A stretch of 37,934 nucleotides of DNA, taken from assembly GCA_900299035.1 (NCBI GenBank), contig OMIG01000198.1, forward strand, positions 1-37,934. The letters run 5' to 3'. Shown piece after piece: positions 9,869 to 18,428 of this stretch; the stretch's first letter is position 1, and the number at the start of each line of letters is the position of its first letter. Made by a program: the position numbers and the translations under genes. Below the pieces are notes generated by a model. The model saw only the letters and a list, made by a program, of their open reading frames with translations, did no database searches and was not told where the DNA came from. The stretch comes from Pseudomonadota bacterium. GTDB lineage: Bacteria > Bdellovibrionota_C > UBA2361 > OMII01.

Positions 9869-11712
9869 TACGGGGCCTTCTTTGCGCTCCAAGTGCCGGT
9901 CTCGCCGGTCATCGTGTTGATGAATGTACCAGTTATTGAGTCAGACGACAGCTCCCCAGTGAGGTTAAGGACCACGCCGTTCGAGCGAACCACGACCGAC
10001 CCGGATTCGACCGAGCCGTCGTCGAGGGTCGAGCTGACCGAAGGGGTCCACCCCTCAATTCCAATAATGACCGCGATCTCGTTCTTTTCCGGCAGGGAGA
10101 TGACGGCAAGAGGCGAGCGAACCCCAGGAATCACGCCTTCAATGCCCCCCGCGTAGAGGCCTCCCGGGATCACTGGGAAGCTAATTTCGTCAAGGCTGCG
10201 CTCGGCTGCCTCAGGCGCCTCTTCGGCTGGCGCTAGCGGGTCGAGTGCGTCACGAGCAGATTCAGTTTGCCACGATCCTCCTACTGTTCCGAGGATCTTG
10301 GGCATGTTGTCGAGCAGGGCGATGGAGATAATCGTTACCGCGGCGGCTCCCATACCCACCCGCAGCAAGCGGCGCATTCCGGCCTGGTTGCCTAGAGCGC
10401 CCTTGCCGGCTGAAGACTTGGCCTGAAGGCGGTACCGTTCGTCGGATTGGGGCTGCGCAGCAGCTTTGGCGCCAGGTCGCGGAGTATTCGGCAGCCGACG
10501 GGCTGCTGTTGCTGCGCGCTGCTCCGAATCTTTGGCGAGGATCTCCTTGATGCGCGCAAGGTCTATCTCTTCAGTTGGCTGGTGAGCGCGCTCTGTTGGC
10601 TTAGCCGCTGCGGCAGGCTGGTCGGCAGCCGCATCGTCGTCTAGCTCGTAGTCAAGGTCGTCGTCATCATCGAGGTCACTGTCAAAGGTGTCTTCGAAAT
10701 CATCATCGAGGAACTCGCCGATAGGGTCACCAGCGTTGGCTGCGAGGGCAGAGGCGGGCTGCTTCGCTGCCGCCGTGCTCACCGCAACGGAGTCAGCATT
10801 GGCTGTCACGGCCTGAACGGCTGCGGCCTCAGCTTGATTGCTGTCCAGGGCTCGCAGAGCCTCAACAGCAGTCTGGAATCGCTCGTCTGCCTCGTAGCGA
10901 ATGAGCTTCGCGATGACATCTGACACGCGCCGAGGCACAGAGGGCTGAATCTCATGCAGGGGGGCAATTTTGCCGTCTTTTCTGGCCTCAAGCTGCTCTG
11001 CGATTGGGAGCTTGTCGAAGGGGTGAAAGCCCGCCAGAGCCTCGTAGAAGCACAGGCCGATTGCGTACAGGTCAGAGCGGTCATCGTATCGGACTCCCTC
11101 CACCATCTCAGGCGGGAGGTATGCGAACGAGCCAACTCCGTTCTGCAAGTCTTTGATATCGACATCATCTCCCGGGAGGAGGGCGAGGCCGAAGTCAGCA
11201 AGCCTCACCTCTTGCTCGTTGAGGACCAGGATGTTGTCAGGCTTTAAGTCGCGGTGAACGACCCCTGTGGCGTGAATGAAGTCGAGAGCGTCGAGGCACT
11301 GCCGCAGGTACGCTTCGCCACGGTCGGGCGGCAGGGCAGCCTGTAGGCCGGTGAGCACTTTTCTCAAGTCGCCCTGAGCTGCGTACTCCATGGAGAGGTA
11401 GCAGAGGTCATCTACTGAGTGAAAATCGTCTAGCCGCACCACGTAGCGGTGGCGACACGAAACGAGGGTCAACGCCTCTTTGCGAAGCCTCTCGGCGAGA
11501 GATATCTGGCTCTTCTGGTTGAGGAGAACTTTAAGGGCTACTTCCTGCTGCGAGCCTTGCACGTGGCGCGCATGGTAAACCACGCTGTCGGTACCGCGGC
11601 CGACGATCGAAAGGACTTCGTACCTTCCGTCGAATATCTTTTTCTTGCTGTTGCTCGGCAGCGCCATGCGATGACCTTGCAGCGTCCGTTCTTCAAAAAC
11701 CTCGCCGAACAT
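9868..11712 (-). CDS. Transmembrane Ser/Thr protein kinase with a C-terminal extracytoplasmic domain
   Basis: FDGRYEVLSIVGRGTDSVVYHARH, VALKVLL, VVHRDLKPDNILVL, LADFGLAL, GSFAYLPPEMV; acidic linker DDDFEDTFDSDLDDDDDLDYELDDD; TM GMGAAAVTIISIALLDNM. MALPSNSKKK is a likely alternative start. Confidence 0.93.
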   Translation of the reverse strand: MFGEVFEERTLQGHRMALPSNSKKKIFDGRYEVLSIVGRGTDSVVYHARHVQGSQQEVALKVLLNQKSQISLAERLRKEALTLVSCRHRYVVRLDDFHSVDDLCYLSMEYAAQGDLRKVLTGLQAALPPDRGEAYLRQCLDALDFIHATGVVHRDLKPDNILVLNEQEVRLADFGLALLPGDDVDIKDLQNGVGSFAYLPPEMVEGVRYDDRSDLYAIGLCFYEALAGFHPFDKLPIAEQLEARKDGKIAPLHEIQPSVPRRVSDVIAKLIRYEADERFQTAVEALRALDSNQAEAAAVQAVTANADSVAVSTAAAKQPASALAANAGDPIGEFLDDDFEDTFDSDLDDDDDLDYELDDDAAADQPAAAAKPTERAHQPTEEIDLARIKEILAKDSEQRAATAARRLPNTPRPGAKAAAQPQSDERYRLQAKSSAGKGALGNQAGMRRLLRVGMGAAAVTIISIALLDNMPKILGTVGGSWQTESARDALDPLAPAEEAPEAAERSLDEISFPVIPGGLYAGGIEGVIPGVRSPLAVISLPEKNEIAVIIGIEGWTPSVSSTLDDGSVESGSVVVRSNGVVLNLTGELSSDSITGTFINTMTGETGTWSAKKAP

Positions 11713-12050
11713 TCGGGTCGAGCGGTGCGCCGAAGCGTGCCGCTGCTCTTCACCATGTGAAGCCCAGTCCAGTTTGGAAGTGTTCTATCCTATAATCTTT
11801 AGTTTTGGAAAATTTGCTTCAGGGCGTTGCATATAGCAGCGTAACTAGCTGATATTAGGTGTTTCTCGGGGGTATTATAGGGGCTGTTTCCAAGGCTGGC
11901 TAATTAGCCAAAAAGTGGCTCTCGACGGGGTACTGAGCCGGTCCAACCTGGCTCCATCTGATTATTCCAGTAGCCAGGAATCTAAGTTCAAACGAGAGCG
12001 CAGAGTCACCTCGTCCCAGCCAGCACTCTTAGGGCCGTTTGAGTCTTAAG

Positions 12051-12112
12051 CCAGCATGCTCTACGATCACGCTGGTCATCGGCGGCTCTCCTGCTTGAAG
12101 GAGTATGCCGAT
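12051..12112. other. Two adjacent inverted repeats (possible structured leader or ncRNA) upstream of tRNA-Arg
   Basis: CCAGC-15 nt-GCTGG (12051-12075) and ATCGGC-ggct-CTCCT-gcttga-AGGAG-tat-GCCGAT (12078-12112). Confidence 0.4.
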
Positions 12113-12187
12113 CAGACTAATCGCGTGCTAAGGTGCGGAGCAGTCGGTGCGCATCGATGGTCGTGCCCCAAGAGAATGATTCTTTGT

Positions 12188-12261
12188 GCACCCGTAGCTC
12201 AGTTGGATAGAGCACCCGCCTTCTAAGCGGGTGGTCGGAGGTTCGAATCCTCCCGGGTGCG
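12188..12261 (+). tRNA. tRNA-Arg (anticodon TCT)
   Basis: GCACCCG acceptor pairs with CGGGTGC; GCTCAGTTGGATAGAGC D-arm; CCCGC-CTTCTAA-GCGGG anticodon arm; GGAGGTTCGAATCCTCC T-arm; discriminator G; 3' CCA not encoded. Confidence 0.96.
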
Positions 12262-12267
12262 ATTTTA

Positions 12268-12645
12268 ATGTTTGGTATGAGTGAACTAAATCCGTATCTC
12301 GGTGTCCTGCTCCTCGGTGTGGCGGCCGCGGGCTTCCTCGTCACGATGGTATTCTTGGCGATATTCCTCGGGCCAAAGAATCCAACGAAGACAAAACAGA
12401 TGCCGTGGGAGTGCGGCGGGATACCTGTTGGATCAGTCCGCGAGCAGCGATTTCCGGTGCGCTTCTACCTCGTGGCGATGCTCTTCATCCTCTTCGACAT
12501 TGAAGTGATCTTCATGTACCCGTGGGCAGTCGTCCTTGAGCAGATGGGGACGTTCGCCCTCTGGTCGATGCTCTCGTTCATGGGAGTGCTGGTAGTCGGC
12601 TTCATCTACGTCTGGCAGAAAGGCGTCCTCAACTGGAATGAGTGA
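12268..12645 (+). CDS. nuoA: NADH-quinone oxidoreductase subunit A
   Basis: Three-TM protein with KQMPWECGGIPVGSVREQRFPVRFYLVAMLFILFDIEVIFMYPWA. ATG 12277 (MSELNPY) is an alternative start. Confidence 0.94.
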   Translation: MFGMSELNPYLGVLLLGVAAAGFLVTMVFLAIFLGPKNPTKTKQMPWECGGIPVGSVREQRFPVRFYLVAMLFILFDIEVIFMYPWAVVLEQMGTFALWSMLSFMGVLVVGFIYVWQKGVLNWNE

Positions 12646-12660
12646 GCCGGAACAGGCCCG

Positions 12661-13629
12661 ATGAGATTCCTGCCCAAGACGGCTCTCCTTGCGTGGCTCG
12701 TCGCGGTGAGCTGCTTGGCAGTGTGTCATCTCAACCACCCACGGCTGTGGATACAAGACCTCCTGTGTAGCGTTTCGCTGTACTGGATTCCGTTCGTTTT
12801 GGCGGGCTTTGTGTGGGCGCTGGCGCGTTGCGTTAAGCTTCGAAGCTGCTCAGTCGCCCTGCTGTGGGCCCTGGTTGTGCAGGGCTACCTGCTCGTGCGG
12901 GTCGCCACAGTAGCAATGCCCTACGTGTCTTTTTCGCGGTGGCCAGAGGCGCAAGCGGGGCAAAGCGTGGAGGTCCCGGTGCTCTTCTCGCACGTTGATT
13001 TCGCGCAGAACGGTCTCGCGAGGCTTTCGGCCGAGACAGCCCGTCGGGCGCCTAGCATCGTGGTGCTCGTTGGAGAACCGGGGCAGCTCGCGGCTGCTAC
13101 TGAGTCCATGCCAGGATTTCCGCGCGTGCTCGACAGCACGCCGCCTGGGGTGACGGTGCTCTCCCGTTTCGACCTCGAAGACGGGAGCCGCACTAGCCTC
13201 GGCACTGGAGCGCTGCCGGGCATGTTTCTCAAGCTGCGGGTGCCTCGGGTGGGCAGCGTGTTGCTGGGTGTGCTTGACCTGATACCGGCTGCGTCACAGC
13301 GGGATTTCTTCTTGAGCAAGGTCACGTCGCGCCGCATCGCGTCATCGCTCAGGTACCAGAAAGAGCCGAGAGTCGTCGTCGGAAGCTTCGACGCCACTCC
13401 GTTTGCGCCGATAGTGAACATGTACCCGCGCCAGCTCGGCCTCCGCTCGGTGATGTTTGGTCAGGGGCTCGTGCGCACCTTCGACCTTCAAGATCCAGTG
13501 GTGCGTCTCGCACTCGACAACGCATTTGTGTCGAAAGAGATCGGGGTGAAGGACTTTGAGCTGCTCAACGACGTGTCGCTGCACCGAGCAGCCATGTCGT
13601 TTGTCATGAGCATTCCAGCCAGGGAGTAG
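12661..13629 (+). CDS. Membrane-anchored protein resembling a degenerate endonuclease/exonuclease/phosphatase (EEP) domain
   Basis: N-terminal TM segments, then VVVGSFDATPFAPIV and LALDNAFVSK at positions resembling EEP GDFN.TP and IDH.FVS motifs. Confidence 0.6.
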   Translation: MRFLPKTALLAWLVAVSCLAVCHLNHPRLWIQDLLCSVSLYWIPFVLAGFVWALARCVKLRSCSVALLWALVVQGYLLVRVATVAMPYVSFSRWPEAQAGQSVEVPVLFSHVDFAQNGLARLSAETARRAPSIVVLVGEPGQLAAATESMPGFPRVLDSTPPGVTVLSRFDLEDGSRTSLGTGALPGMFLKLRVPRVGSVLLGVLDLIPAASQRDFFLSKVTSRRIASSLRYQKEPRVVVGSFDATPFAPIVNMYPRQLGLRSVMFGQGLVRTFDLQDPVVRLALDNAFVSKEIGVKDFELLNDVSLHRAAMSFVMSIPARE

Positions 13630-13631
13630 CG

Positions 13632-14543
13632 CTACTTCGTTGCGACTTTGAAGACGGAGACGTTCGTTTTCTTGTTGCCCCGAAAGGGCCGTTTTTGCTC
13701 GGCGGGAGCGGGATCTGTGTTGGCCGGGAGCTGCTCTGCTAGCCGCGGCTCCGCTGCTGGAGCCGGAACAGAAGCCGAGCTGCTCGTGCCAAGCGCTTCG
13801 CCTAGCACGCCACTGAGAAACTGCAGGTACTCCTCGTCGTTGTCGCTTAGTGCGGCGTGCGACGCGAGGCGGAAGTGCTCCCTGCCGTCGCGCAGGAGGG
13901 TCTCCCAGCAGAAGAGCGCTCCGCGGCGAGTGGTGTGAGGGATAGACTTCGCGCCGCCGCCGACCTGCTCAAGCTTGCTGAGGCGGGCCTGCTCTGATAC
14001 GCCGTGGATGTGCTTCTCTGCATCTTCGGCAGAATATCCTTGTGCGATGAGGCTACCGCGCAACGCAATCGTAATCGCATTTCTGAAGCAGTAGCGGCGC
14101 TGCCAGAAGAAGTACTCAACTACTCGCTCCGCTGTCGGCAGCTCGCTGAGCCGGGCCTCAAAGAGCGCCTGCTGGCCGCTCGCTTTCATGAAGTGCGCCG
14201 CGGCTGCAGAGGCTACCGTCGAGATGAGCTTGCTGCGGCGCATCGGGTTGACTGACTCAGAAGGGTCTATCAGCAGAGAGATTTCGTCCCCGTGCACAAA
14301 CGCAACGAGAACCCGAAAGGTGGAGGTCATTAGGCTGCGGGCGGTGTCGTGCAGCGCCTTTGTGACGGCAGGCCCACACGGGTAGTCCGAGTAGGCCGAG
14401 CTCCACTCGCCCATCCGGTGCGCGTCGAGACGCACGACCAGGAAGGTGTCCGGGAGGATGAAGCCGTCGTTGTAGTTCTCAAAACGCTCAAGAGAGCGCT
14501 GGAGGTCTCCAATGCCGCGTTGTGAGAGTTTATGGATATCCAT
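13632..14543 (-). CDS. Thg1-like protein (tRNAHis guanylyltransferase family)
   Basis: LERFENYNDGFILPDTFLVVRLDAHRMGEWSS...ARSLMTSTFRVLVAFVHGDEISLLI...RRSKLISTVASAAAAHF...FFWQRRYCFRNAITIALRGSLIAQGYSAEDAEKHIHGVS; family-like metal-binding D and DE are present. Confidence 0.8.
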   Translation of the reverse strand: MDIHKLSQRGIGDLQRSLERFENYNDGFILPDTFLVVRLDAHRMGEWSSAYSDYPCGPAVTKALHDTARSLMTSTFRVLVAFVHGDEISLLIDPSESVNPMRRSKLISTVASAAAAHFMKASGQQALFEARLSELPTAERVVEYFFWQRRYCFRNAITIALRGSLIAQGYSAEDAEKHIHGVSEQARLSKLEQVGGGAKSIPHTTRRGALFCWETLLRDGREHFRLASHAALSDNDEEYLQFLSGVLGEALGTSSSASVPAPAAEPRLAEQLPANTDPAPAEQKRPFRGNKKTNVSVFKVATK

Positions 14544-14752
14544 GCAGTTGCTCCGAGCTGGTATGGGAAGATCCTGGGGAAACGTGCTTTTTTGGGGCTG
14601 TTTTTGTCAAAGTACCCTTTGCTCTGGGTAAGCTAGCACTCCTGAGCGGTTTTCCCGAGGAATCACGGGGGCTAGCGGCCAGAACGCCGGTTGTTTTTTG
14701 CGAGATGATTCAGGGGGATAAGGCTGAGCAATAACTTGAGCAAGTACAGTGA

Positions 14753-16762
14753 TTGGCCGATAAACCAAGTGGGATGCTAACGGTCTACGACATAGTGAAC
14801 GGCTGGGGAGGGCTAGGGCAGGTTTCGCTCCTGTTGGCGCTCTTGCTGCCGTTTGTTTACTTCGCCTACCACGGGCAGTTCTGGTACTCGGCAGAGCGGC
14901 TGCGCTTTTGCGACTTTCTGCTGCAGCTTGTGTCCGGCGCTTTGGCAGGGGCAACGCTCCTGTTCGTGTACGGGGCTGGAGTGTCTGGGGACGGAGAGCA
15001 GCTGCGCTGGGGACTCCTGCACCTGGCGCCGCTCGTTCTGGCATTCCTCGCCGTGGCGCACGGCAAAAAGATGGGGCTTGGAGGCTCGGCTGGTGCTGGC
15101 GGCGCGAGAGGAGCGCACTCCGAAGACGACGGCACAGGATTTGCGCCGCGAGCACGCAACGACGAAGTCGACGAGATCGCCTGGCAGGACCTGATAATTC
15201 CTCAACAGACGAAAGATGAGCTGCTCTCGGTCATAGAGCTGCTCAAGAACCCAGAGAGCGCAAAGCAGTACGGCATAGCGCTGCCGAAAGGCATCCTCTT
15301 TAACGGGCCGCCAGGCACCGGCAAGACGACCATTGCGAAAGCTGTGGCGACTATGGCGGAGCTCAACTTCTTTGTGTTGCGCGCCAACGAAGTTGTGTCG
15401 AAATGGGTCGGCGACTCAGAGAAGAACCTGACGAAGCTGTTTGAGACAGCCGCCAAGAACTCGCCTGCTGTCATCTTCATCGACGAGATCGACTCTCTTG
15501 GAAAGAAGCGCTCAGGCGCTGATTCCGCGCCGGGTGACAACCTGCTCAACCACTTGCTGCAGCTTATCGACGGGGTTCTGAAGACCGAGGGGCTCTACAT
15601 CATCGCCGCCACAAACCGGGCTGACCTTGTCGACGAAGCGCTGCGGCGAGCCGGGCGGCTCAATCGCGTCATTGAGATCCCGCTGCCCGACTTGGAGTCT
15701 CGACGGAGGCTTTTTGCGGTGTACTCGCGGAAGCTCAAGCTCTCCCCGGACATCGACCTCGAGGCCCTGGCCCAGGCAACGGAGGGGTGCTCCGGCGCGG
15801 ACATCAAGGCTATCTGCAACCAGGCCGGCCTGCAGGCGTACCAGCGTGAGCAGGGGCTCCCGCAGGCGCAGCGCACGCGCCTCATAGCATCTGCTGACAT
15901 CGAGGCAGCCCTTGAGATGTTCTCGGTGAGCGAGGAAGAGGCGGATCAAATAAAGGGTGAGCCAGGCCCGAAGAGAGCCAATGACAAAGTCGAGAAGCTT
16001 TCATGGGATGACGTGATAGTCGACGAAGAGGTGCGCACCGAGCTGCAGAGCGTCATCGAGCTTCTCAAGGATCCGTCCACGGCGAAGCGCTATGGAATCT
16101 CTGTGCCAAAGGGCATCCTGCTCAACGGCCCCCCTGGAACAGGCAAGACCACCCTGGCGAAGGTGGTGGCGAATGAGGCGAATCTGGCTTTCTTCGTGCT
16201 ACAGGCTGACGACATCGTGTCGAAGTGGGTTGGTGAATCGGAGAAAAACCTCACAAAGCTCTTCTCGGCCGCCACTCGCGCAGCGCCATCGATTATCTTC
16301 ATAGACGAGGTGGACTCGATCGCAAAGAATCGCGCTGAGGGCAACGCGCAGCATGCAGACAACCTGCTGAATCACCTGCTGCAGCTCATCGACGGCGTGA
16401 TTCAGCGAGAGGGGGTGTACGTGATTGGCGCCACCAACAGGGCTGACTTGATCGATCCAGCGCTCAAGCGCGGAGGACGGCTCAACAAGACGATCCAGAT
16501 ACCGCTGCCTAACTTCGCATCCCGCCAGAAGCTGTTCGAGCTCTACCTGAGCAAGCTGCCGCTTGAGGGCGTCGTTAACGTCGAGGCGTTGGCGCGGGCG
16601 ACAGAGGGGCGGTGCGCTGCTGACATTCGCGAGATCTGCAACCAGGCGGGCCTCAATGCGTTCAAGCGCGAGTCGAGCCGCGGTAGCAGGTCGTACGCCA
16701 TTTCGCCTGACGACATCGGCGACGCGCTCCAGGAATGGATGCAGCTACACGTAAAGCCGTAA
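14753..16762 (+). CDS. Membrane-anchored tandem AAA+ ATPase (two Cdc48-like modules)
   Basis: N-terminal hydrophobic helices; two copies of GPPGTGKTT, FFVL.A..VSKWVG.SEKNL.KLF, (V/I)IFIDE(I/V)DS, ATNRADL(V/I)D.AL.R.GRLN. TTG start in the track; ATG 14774 possible. Confidence 0.93.
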   Translation: MADKPSGMLTVYDIVNGWGGLGQVSLLLALLLPFVYFAYHGQFWYSAERLRFCDFLLQLVSGALAGATLLFVYGAGVSGDGEQLRWGLLHLAPLVLAFLAVAHGKKMGLGGSAGAGGARGAHSEDDGTGFAPRARNDEVDEIAWQDLIIPQQTKDELLSVIELLKNPESAKQYGIALPKGILFNGPPGTGKTTIAKAVATMAELNFFVLRANEVVSKWVGDSEKNLTKLFETAAKNSPAVIFIDEIDSLGKKRSGADSAPGDNLLNHLLQLIDGVLKTEGLYIIAATNRADLVDEALRRAGRLNRVIEIPLPDLESRRRLFAVYSRKLKLSPDIDLEALAQATEGCSGADIKAICNQAGLQAYQREQGLPQAQRTRLIASADIEAALEMFSVSEEEADQIKGEPGPKRANDKVEKLSWDDVIVDEEVRTELQSVIELLKDPSTAKRYGISVPKGILLNGPPGTGKTTLAKVVANEANLAFFVLQADDIVSKWVGESEKNLTKLFSAATRAAPSIIFIDEVDSIAKNRAEGNAQHADNLLNHLLQLIDGVIQREGVYVIGATNRADLIDPALKRGGRLNKTIQIPLPNFASRQKLFELYLSKLPLEGVVNVEALARATEGRCAADIREICNQAGLNAFKRESSRGSRSYAISPDDIGDALQEWMQLHVKP

Positions 16763-16796
16763 ATGGAGCCGTAGGAAGTCTGGCCGAGACGGAGTC

Positions 16797-17183
16797 TTAG
16801 TAGCCGTACCCGAAGCCGCCGTAGTAGACGCCTACGCGACGGTTGTTGCTCTTGCGGAGTGCGCGAGCGTTGGAGTTAATGGCGCGGTTGAAAGCGCTGC
16901 TTGCAGCGCGGGCGCCCTCCATGTTCCCGATAACGATGCTTCGAAGCATCTGTCGATGTTCGCGTGCTGAAAAGAGGCCATCGAAAGGCGACCCCTGCTG
17001 TTGGGCATACCGTGGAACGACTGCATCGCCCTGTTGAGAGCCGAACGAAGAGAGGGCGCCTTCTTGTGGTGCCGAAACTCCGCAACCGTACGCTGAAGCG
17101 GTCTCTCCGAAGCACTGAGCCTGGGCGTTGCTTGCCACGAAGAGGCCTACTGCTGCTATAGCTGCTATTGAGAGTGAACGCAT
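16797..17183 (-). CDS. Small secreted protein of unknown function
   Basis: MRSLSIAAIAAVGLFVASNAQAQ signal peptide; two Cys near the N-terminus; C-terminus VGVYYGGFGYGY. Confidence 0.7.
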   Translation of the reverse strand: MRSLSIAAIAAVGLFVASNAQAQCFGETASAYGCGVSAPQEGALSSFGSQQGDAVVPRYAQQQGSPFDGLFSAREHRQMLRSIVIGNMEGARAASSAFNRAINSNARALRKSNNRRVGVYYGGFGYGY

Positions 17184-17326
17184 AAATGCTCCTCAGTTTC
17201 TTTGAGAGTCACGCGGATTATACCACCGCCAAAGTCCTTACCATAGCGATATGGCATGTTTGGCGACCGCCGCCTCCTAACGGCAATTACCTGTCGGTAT
17301 TGGCTCGAAATAGAAGATGCAGAGAG

Positions 17327-18217
17327 TTACTGCTCGCTAAGCAGCGCCTGGCGTACTGTTCTGCAAGGCTCGCCAAGCAAGTCGATCAATTTCTCTGAGT
17401 TTAGGCACACGTCTTTAGGCCTGGGCGGTAGTGAGGGCACATCTGCGCGGCTCGCCTGCCGGATGCTGGCAGTTTCGTATCCCAGGGTCTCGGCTACCAT
17501 GTGACCGAACTCGAGCCGAGATAACCGCTCGGGCCCCCCGCAGTTCCAGATGCCGGTTGCACCCACGTTGCTCAAGCTTAAAAGAGAGCGAGCTGCATCG
17601 GCCACGTGCACGGGGCTGCGGAACTCGTCGCTGAACAGCGTCAGCTCTTCTCTGGCTCGGAGCGCGTCTTCCATCCAGCCCAGGACGCCCCGAGATGAGG
17701 AGTGCGAGTGCCCGTACAGCAGGGCGAGGCGGGCTACGCAGCCCCGTTCCAGCTCAAGTGCCACGAGCTCTGCCTCTCGCTTCGAACGGCTGTACACCGA
17801 CAGTGGCTCGGGCTCGTCTTGTTCTCGGAAGCCGCCCGGAACTGGTTCGGAGCCATCGAACACCAAGTCAGTGGAGGCGAGCAGCATGTGAGCCTTGTGC
17901 TCGCGAGCGAGGCGGGACAGTGACTCGGTGAACGCCACGTTGGCATGCCACGCCAGCTCTGGCTGCTGCTCACAGGCCGCGGGCGAGGAGAGCGCAGCAA
18001 CGTGGATGATGTGAGTCGGTGGACGAGAGCCCACCAGCTTGTTTAAGGCGGTGAAGTCGGACACGTCCTCAAGAGGCAGCTCTCGAGAGCCGAGCGGAAG
18101 CACGCAGTCGACTCGCGATGCGCGCACAACGGAGAGCTCGATCTCCGGGAACCGCTTGAGAAGGTCGACGCAGGCGCTTCCAAGACACCCAGAGGCGCCA
18201 GAGAGCAGCACGTGCAT
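17327..18217 (-). CDS. RmlD-like NAD(P)-dependent sugar-nucleotide reductase/epimerase
   Basis: MHVLLSGASGCLGSACVDLLKR, HIIHVAALSSPAACEQQPELAWHANV, STDLVFDGSEP, YSRSKREAE. Start set at ATG 18217 rather than the track's 18310. Confidence 0.85.
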   Translation of the reverse strand: MHVLLSGASGCLGSACVDLLKRFPEIELSVVRASRVDCVLPLGSRELPLEDVSDFTALNKLVGSRPPTHIIHVAALSSPAACEQQPELAWHANVAFTESLSRLAREHKAHMLLASTDLVFDGSEPVPGGFREQDEPEPLSVYSRSKREAELVALELERGCVARLALLYGHSHSSSRGVLGWMEDALRAREELTLFSDEFRSPVHVADAARSLLSLSNVGATGIWNCGGPERLSRLEFGHMVAETLGYETASIRQASRADVPSLPPRPKDVCLNSEKLIDLLGEPCRTVRQALLSEQ

Positions 18218-18291
18218 GCGAGCCTTATACAGGCGCCTCCGGCGCATCGACAAGGAACTTTGGGGGCAGAAGCTGCCAGGCTGGGAAAATA

Positions 18292-18307
18292 CGCCCCATT
18301 CGGGGCG
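18292..18307. promoter_or_regulatory. Perfect 6-bp hairpin between the divergent epimerase and flgE genes
   Basis: CGCCCC-ATTC-GGGGCG; minus-strand 3' flank is TATTTTCCC. Confidence 0.35.
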
Positions 18308-18428
18308 CATAAGCTATTGAAATGCTTTTCTGAGGAGGCTGGCAGCCGTCTTGCAGAACATAGCGAGGGGGACCTACAGGCAGGCAAGGATTGCCGGCGC
18401 TCTAGGCCTTTTTCGAGAGCATGCTCAG

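Noticed and set aside
12117-12344. Minus ORF of 75 aa (APGRIRTSDHPLRRRVLYPTELRVHKE)
   Set aside because: Antisense to tRNA-Arg; a typical spurious tRNA-derived ORF.
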